DNA of 64,000 bases from Gamsiella multidivaricata (Eukaryota > Mortierellomycota > Mortierellomycetes > Mortierellales > Mortierellaceae), in assembly GCF_025024155.1 (NCBI RefSeq), contig NW_026251735.1, positions 124,001 to 188,000 of the forward strand, given 5' to 3'. This document shows, piece by piece, positions 59,062-64,000 of this stretch. The notes beneath the pieces are model-generated. The model made no database searches. It was not told the origin of the DNA and saw nothing but the letters and a program-made list of their open reading frames with translations. The position numbers and the translations under genes are program-made. The stretch's first letter is position 1, and the number at the start of each line of letters is the position of its first letter.

Positions 59062-59383
59062 GTCAGACCACGGGAGACCATGGGACGTATGAGACGTTTT
59101 GGTTTTTACAACTGCTCTCAAGGCGCGCGTCGCTTCAGCATGAGAGCAATACACAATATGGATTCGACTCACTTGGCAAACGATTAGTCGTTCGTTCTTG
59201 CCATCCATATCCATAAACGCCACTCAGACGCGTCCATTCATATATCAGTACATCTCATAGCCAAGTCAAAAAGTGCCTCCAATGTGCTTCAGGAGCGATT
59301 TATTACAATGGGCCAATAAAAACAAAACGAACAAAATGCATTCATCCTCTGGTCAAGACATCCTTCATGTTCCCGCAACCAAC
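59062..59383. other. Convergent 3' region between FHA gene and GAR1
   Basis: No gene or strong signal is seen in this 322-nt spacer. Confidence 0.5.
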
Positions 59384-60769
59384 TTAGAACCCTCCGCGAC
59401 CACGACCACCTCCGAAGCCTCCACGGCTGAAACCGCCACGACCACGAGGAGCACCGCGGGGAGCACCACGACCACGGGATGGACCACCGCGAGGTGCACC
59501 TCCTCGGCCACCACGAGCTATATCCATAATACGAGCAGCATGCAAAAGATTGGATCAGATTCGCGGGTCGAACATAATCGGTCGTACAATCGTACAAATA
59601 CTAAAATAAGGAAATAAAAACTTACCGCCACCGCGTGGAGCGCCGCGTCCTCCACGTCCGGCATTCATGCCTTGCATGCCTCCGCGCTTGGCAACTATCG
59701 CGATGAGTTAAGGTAGAAACAATTACACACGTAAGACATAGGATCGATCGATAACGCACACCCTTAATTTTCAGCGGCACAAAATGCATAAATGATGGTG
59801 GCCATACCCTTTCCACCAACGACCTTGGGCTTGGGCAAGAAGCGCTCCAGGGGCAGGAGCTTGTCAGGAGCAATGAATACTTTGTCGTTGGGTTTGAAGG
59901 AGGTGGCGACCATTCCATCCTGCAGCTTGATCGTGAAGTAGAGCTCGTTCATTGGTCCGAGAATCTCGTCGACCTTTCCGATCTGGCTTTTGTTCTCGAG
60001 ATAGATAGGGGCATTGAAGTATGGGATCTTGACATTGGTCGATTTGCAGACCATCTCGCCCTCGCAAGCATGCATAAACTGGCCGATTTCTATGTCCCAG
60101 GCGAATGTGAAGTGGAAAGAAAGCCATTGGAGTCGTCAGAAACTGATGGCTGAGACTCAACATAGCCGACTATACGTCCAATTGCTAATCCCGTCCAGTG
60201 ATAAAAAGCTGCTTCATGATCTATGCGCCGAGACTTCGGTCTTCGATTGAAGAGCCGATATGGATATACGGGTGAACTGCGCTTCCTCAATGGCTCGAAC
60301 AGCTGGCGAGACGATCCATGAGATTAAAATAAATAAAAAAAGTGCTGACTGCCATGACGCTCAGACGGCGGTGTCTGCGGGCACCGGTTGTTGGTATTTT
60401 TTTTGTGAGGGTTCAGTGACATTATCCGTGGACATTAATGACCGTGGTGCCCGAGTTCTAAGCGTCCGATCCACAGGCTATTTTCTATTTTTTTTTTTTT
60501 TTAAAGCAGAGGACATACCAAGAACGGACTCTGGGGGGCCGAACGAAGGTGCTCCTCCACCTCCAAAGCCTCCACGTCCACCACGGGAGCCGCCTCCGAA
60601 ACCGCCACGGCCTAAACAATAATAGAGAATTCGATTATATGCGTATACAAGGTGAGTTCCAGGAAGGGACACAAGCAGCCCAGTCTCAGTTAAGTGCTGT
60701 GTTGGGTTGACAGCAAGCAAAAGCAAATGTACCTCCTCTGGGGGCACCTCGACCTCCTCTAAAGCTCAT
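59384..60769 (-). CDS. GAR1: H/ACA ribonucleoprotein subunit GAR1
   Basis: Exons 60769-60733, 60611-60519, 60089-59808, 59694-59626 and 59517-59384 give 204 residues, like yeast Gar1. Both ends are RGG/GAR-rich ([13 protein letters not shown] at the start, GGRGRGGF at the end). The central core is [45 protein letters not shown]. It works with Cbf5, Nhp2 and Nop10 in nucleolar pseudouridylation and rRNA processing. Both RGG tails are cut into small exons whose junctions fall in glycine codons, always in phase 1. The gene is divergent from RPN2. Confidence 0.95.
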
Positions 60770-61735
60770 GCTGTATTATGTGATGTGTGTTGGGGAAATG
60801 AAAGGACAACACTGGCAGGAACGCAAGTGTTTGACGAGGGGGAGCTAATCGGTGGAGTAGAGGGTGTTTGCAAACGGTGCAAGCGAAGATGCCCACAAAG
60901 GGTTAATTTTTTTTTTTCTAAAGTGGCTTTTTTTTGTTTATATATACCTTTTTTTTTTTTATTTCTATGCTGCTGCAGATCAAAGATTCAAGTGGTCATT
61001 TTATTATTGGAAATCGTCTTGCTTCATATCCCAGGCTCGGATATGATTATTGTTTAGGCCCTCCACCATGCGACCTTTTATAGCTATTCAACGAGCGCCT
61101 TGGCCTCCATATTGCACAGAATCTAGGAGATCACCCGATAAAAGGGCACGATAAGTCCTGAAAGTCCCTGGCTCAATTCCAGTACAAACATTGAAACAAA
61201 ATGGATGTAGAGGGTTCGACAAAAGGCCGCTATAGCTGCCGATAAAGAGCAGGATGGAAAATACTTTAGTCCTCTAGTTGTCCAGACATTTTAAGAGGAA
61301 TAAAAACCCTTTGATGCCTTTTTAGTGCCCATCGTAGCGTTATGCTCTATAGTTAATGCAACAAGGCACCTCTGCACAAGTGTTGCCACCAATTTTAAAT
61401 TTTAAAGCCGGTGACGTGACGTCATCATTTTTCATCTGCGCTTGATAGCTCAGTGGTCGCGTACGTTTTTCAAGGGAGAGAGGGACAAGACTTACGCGTT
61501 TAACCATTCGCTCTCAACCCTTTTTCCTTTCCTTGCTCCATTGTACAATTTCTGACATTCCACCCATAACCATCTCTTTTGCTTCTATCCACTCCTTCCA
61601 TCAGATCCTTCTCACTCTCTTTCTGTGCTTCCTCCACTGTTAACAGCAAAGGCGAAACAAGGCCCATTCTCCATCACGCCCCCATCGCAGCCTTTCGTTC
61701 CACTCCATTTCTTGTACCTTTGTATAACGCGAACA
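60770..61735. promoter_or_regulatory. Divergent promoter, GAR1 / RPN2
   Basis: This 966-bp region contains T runs at 60907 and 60950, no ORF with a domain, and a CRE near the RPN2 side. A TAGCTCAGTGGT string at 61447 looks like a tRNA A box but has no partner. Confidence 0.5.
61412..61424. promoter_or_regulatory. CRE palindrome overlapping a second CRE-like site
   Basis: TGACGTGA at 61412-61419 overlaps the perfect CRE TGACGTCA at 61417-61424, about 310 nt before the RPN2 start codon. ATF/CREB-type bZIP factors bind this sequence. Confidence 0.5.
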
Positions 61736-63899
61736 ATGGTCGGACTCACCTCTGCAGGTAAGGATCCTCATGTTGCGTCGTCTTTACTATTCTACAGTTA
61801 TTGCTGTACCATGGTCTCATTTGGCCTGTATGCACCTATCCACACATTCTTCAGTTACGCTTACTAACGCTCGTTCGTACTCTCGCTCACCACCTGTGTC
61901 GTACGCTTGCTTGGGTGCTTCTCAGCTGGAGTTATCGCACTCCTCGATGAACATGATGACGACCTCAAGGTGTATGCCCTGCAGAAGCTCAATGGTCTTG
62001 TCGATCAGTTCTGGGCAGAGATCTCGGACGCAGTGTCGAAAATGTATGGATTGCATGATTCTGCCTGTCCTGATGCTCGTTAATGCTGTGCCTCTCCTTT
62101 GTCTGCTTCGCTAACGGCTGCATACCTTTTTCTCGTCCTATCGACCGCTCACACATTAATAGCGAAATCATGTATGAAGACACTGAGTTCAAAGATCGGC
62201 AACTAGCAGCACTGGTCGCCTCCAAGGTATGATCCGGATTTGAAAATAATCAGCGCTGCCTGACGGATGCTGTTGCATACGTATCGATAATAACGCCAGT
62301 ATTCTTCCAACGCTCATCTGTCTAGGTCTACTACCACCTGGGCGAGTTTGATGACTCCCTCAACTTTGCTCTTGGCGCTGGAAACCTCTTTGATCTCTCG
62401 TTAAAGTCGGAATACGTTGATACCATCGTCTGTAAGTTCAAATGGCCGTATCGAGTGCTTTGGTCACAGATCAAGCAACCTGATTGGATTATTAAGTAAC
62501 TCTTTCTCTTGCTTCATGTGCCTCTTGCAGCAAAGTGCATCGACAAGTATATTGCTTTGCGAGTCCAAGAACAACAGGACCCGCAGAACGCAGAACCTAT
62601 GGATCCCAGACTCCAGGAGGTTGTGGAAAAGATGTTTGATCGGTGCTACCGGGATGGCGAGTACAAGCAGGTATGTTTAAGCACGCTCTTTTGACAGCCA
62701 TTGGTCGTCTAGTAATGAGAGAATATATGGCTTACTTACGTATACCAATGGTTTGGATTTGTAAATAATACATAGGCTGTTGGCATTGCATTGGAGGCAC
62801 ACCGCCTAGATGTTGTTGAACACTCGATCAAAGCCGGCGGACCCTCCAACATTCTTCCGTACGTTTACGAGTTGACAATGACGGTCGTCTTGGACCAGGC
62901 ATATCGCAACACGCTCCTGCAGCTTCTCGTCGGGCAATTCCGCAAGTTGGAGGAGCCCGACTATGTCGCCATCAACCAGTGCCTCGTCCACCTTGGTGAT
63001 TATCAGGCTAGTGCAGAGCTGCTTCAAACCCTTGTCGAGTCGGGCGTACAGGTACTTGAAATTTCTTTGCGTTTCCCGACCTATGTACAGGCAATAACCT
63101 TTCTCGCCGATGCTAACCCACTGCTTCAAACTATATCCCTTACGTCCGTATTCTTAACGTAATAGTCCGACTTGCTGATGGCATATCAGCTTGCCTTTGA
63201 TCTGGAAAATAATGCTACTCAAAAGTACCTCACAAAGGTCGCCAGTGCTCTCCCCACGGAGCCTGGAGAGACTACGCAGGCCAAGCTCGACAAGGCCAAA
63301 TCCATTTTGTCCGGAAAGGAGACCATCAAGCTGCAACTCGAGTTCCTTTGCCGTAACAACCATACGGACATGTTGATTTTGAAAAATTCCAAGGTTCGTA
63401 GAGAGTTATGTTCGAAGGGCAACCACTGTGTCTTATATCTGTGAGCGCAACCGAGAATGCTAATTTCCTTTTTTCTTTCTATCGCTGCAGACGGTTCTGG
63501 ACGCTCGTCTCTCAATCTATCACTCTGCGGTGACATTTGCAAACGCGTTCATGAACGCTGGAACCACAAGCGACGACTTTTTGCGACAGAATCTGGAATG
63601 GCTCTCTCGTGCTACCAACTGGTCCAAGTTTAGCGCGACTGCTGCGCTGGGAGTCATCCACAAGGGCCATCTTTCTCAAGGACTGTCGCTGTTGGCGCCA
63701 TACCTCCCTCAGGAGGGTGTCACTGCCAGCCCTTACTCTGAGGGCGGTTCACTCTTCGCTCTTGGACTCATCCATGCTAATCATGGCGACGAAGTACTTG
63801 AATATCTCCGTGGTGTCCTCAAGAACACCCAAATCGAAGTCTTGCAGCATGGTGCTTGTCTGGGTCTCGGAACTGCTGGAATGGCCACTGACAATGATG
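61736..63899 (+). CDS. RPN2: 26S proteasome non-ATPase subunit RPN2 (PSMD1), 3' truncated by window end
   Basis: Exons 61736-61757, 61926-62043, 62163-62226, 62326-62431, 62531-62670, 62776-63051, 63166-63393 and 63491-63899 join in frame; the remainder lies beyond the window. The visible part is about 454 residues of a family of about 950. It has the N-terminal helical rod ([39 protein letters not shown]). It then enters the toroidal PC repeats ([42 protein letters not shown]). RPN2 is a scaffold of the 19S base and binds RPN13 through its C-terminus. The exon ends with donor GTAAGC at 63900. The first coding exon holds only seven codons plus one base. Confidence 0.96.
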
Positions 63900-64000
63900 G
63901 TAAGCGCTGACGTCGATTATCGGAGATTTTGTTTCCATGCACCATGTTGACAATTTCGCGTTATGGACCATTCACTAAACACAATCTGCTATTAATTGCC

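Noticed and set aside
61440..61530. tRNA-like A box (TAGCTCAGTGGT)
   Set aside because: No GGTTCGAATCC-type B box, no matching D-stem and no acceptor-stem pairing follow within 100 nt.

Overview
The window looks like a chromosome segment of an early-diverging filamentous fungus, most likely Mucoromycota sensu lato and perhaps Mortierella-like. The reasons are intron-rich genes with short GT-AG introns (mostly about 60-250 nt), very long sense-strand T runs used as polypyrimidine tracts, CT-rich 5' leaders, A-rich AATAAA-type 3' ends, and a gene content that includes a CrgA-like RING-LON protein (CrgA is known from Mucor) beside ordinary eukaryotic housekeeping genes. No bacterial, viral or clearly mobile DNA was recognised. 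Exon models were built by hand from splice sites and reading frame. Every multi-exon model given here keeps frame to its stop codon, or to the window edge.

Layout. 0.9-4.9 kb (+): KIN4-type kinase, 5' end missing. 5.5-8.3 kb (-): APC-superfamily permease with a 4-nt microexon. 9.1-11.3 kb (-): arrestin-like protein. 11.8-12.3 kb (-): DUF2015 protein. 13.2-15.5 kb (+): TPR/MYND protein. 15.9-17.7 kb (-): SET/MYND protein. 18.6-21.4 kb (+): MICOS MIC26/27 domain with a long LEA-like tail. 21.6-22.6 kb (+): triosephosphate isomerase. 23.3-25.2 kb (+): proteasome ATPase RPT6. 25.8-30.3 kb (-): membrane hybrid histidine kinase. 30.3-35.4 kb: a 5.2-kb stretch with no credible gene. 35.4-41.3 kb (-): EH-domain protein with two SPRY domains. 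41.7-43.5 kb (+): CrgA-like RING/LON protein ending in a CaaX box. 44.8-47.0 kb (+): J-domain protein. 48.0-51.1 kb (+): divergent importin-alpha. 53.3-55.7 kb (+): mucin-like single-pass membrane protein. 56.1-57.0 kb (+): ribosomal protein eL39. 57.6-59.1 kb (+): tail-anchored FHA protein. 59.4-60.8 kb (-): GAR1. 61.7 kb to the right edge (+): proteasome RPN2, cut by the window end.

The genes do not form a cluster with one function. Shared themes are protein turnover (RPT6, RPN2, the RING-LON protein, the J protein), ribosome and snoRNP biogenesis (eL39, GAR1), and signalling (kinase, histidine kinase, arrestin, FHA). Neighbours are often divergent, sharing promoters of 0.4-1 kb, or convergent with 0.3-0.6 kb between stops. 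The least ordinary items are the EH-SPRY protein with its 16-residue repeat array, the MIC26/27 protein with a very long hydrophilic tail, the 4-nt microexon, and the large gene-free gap.
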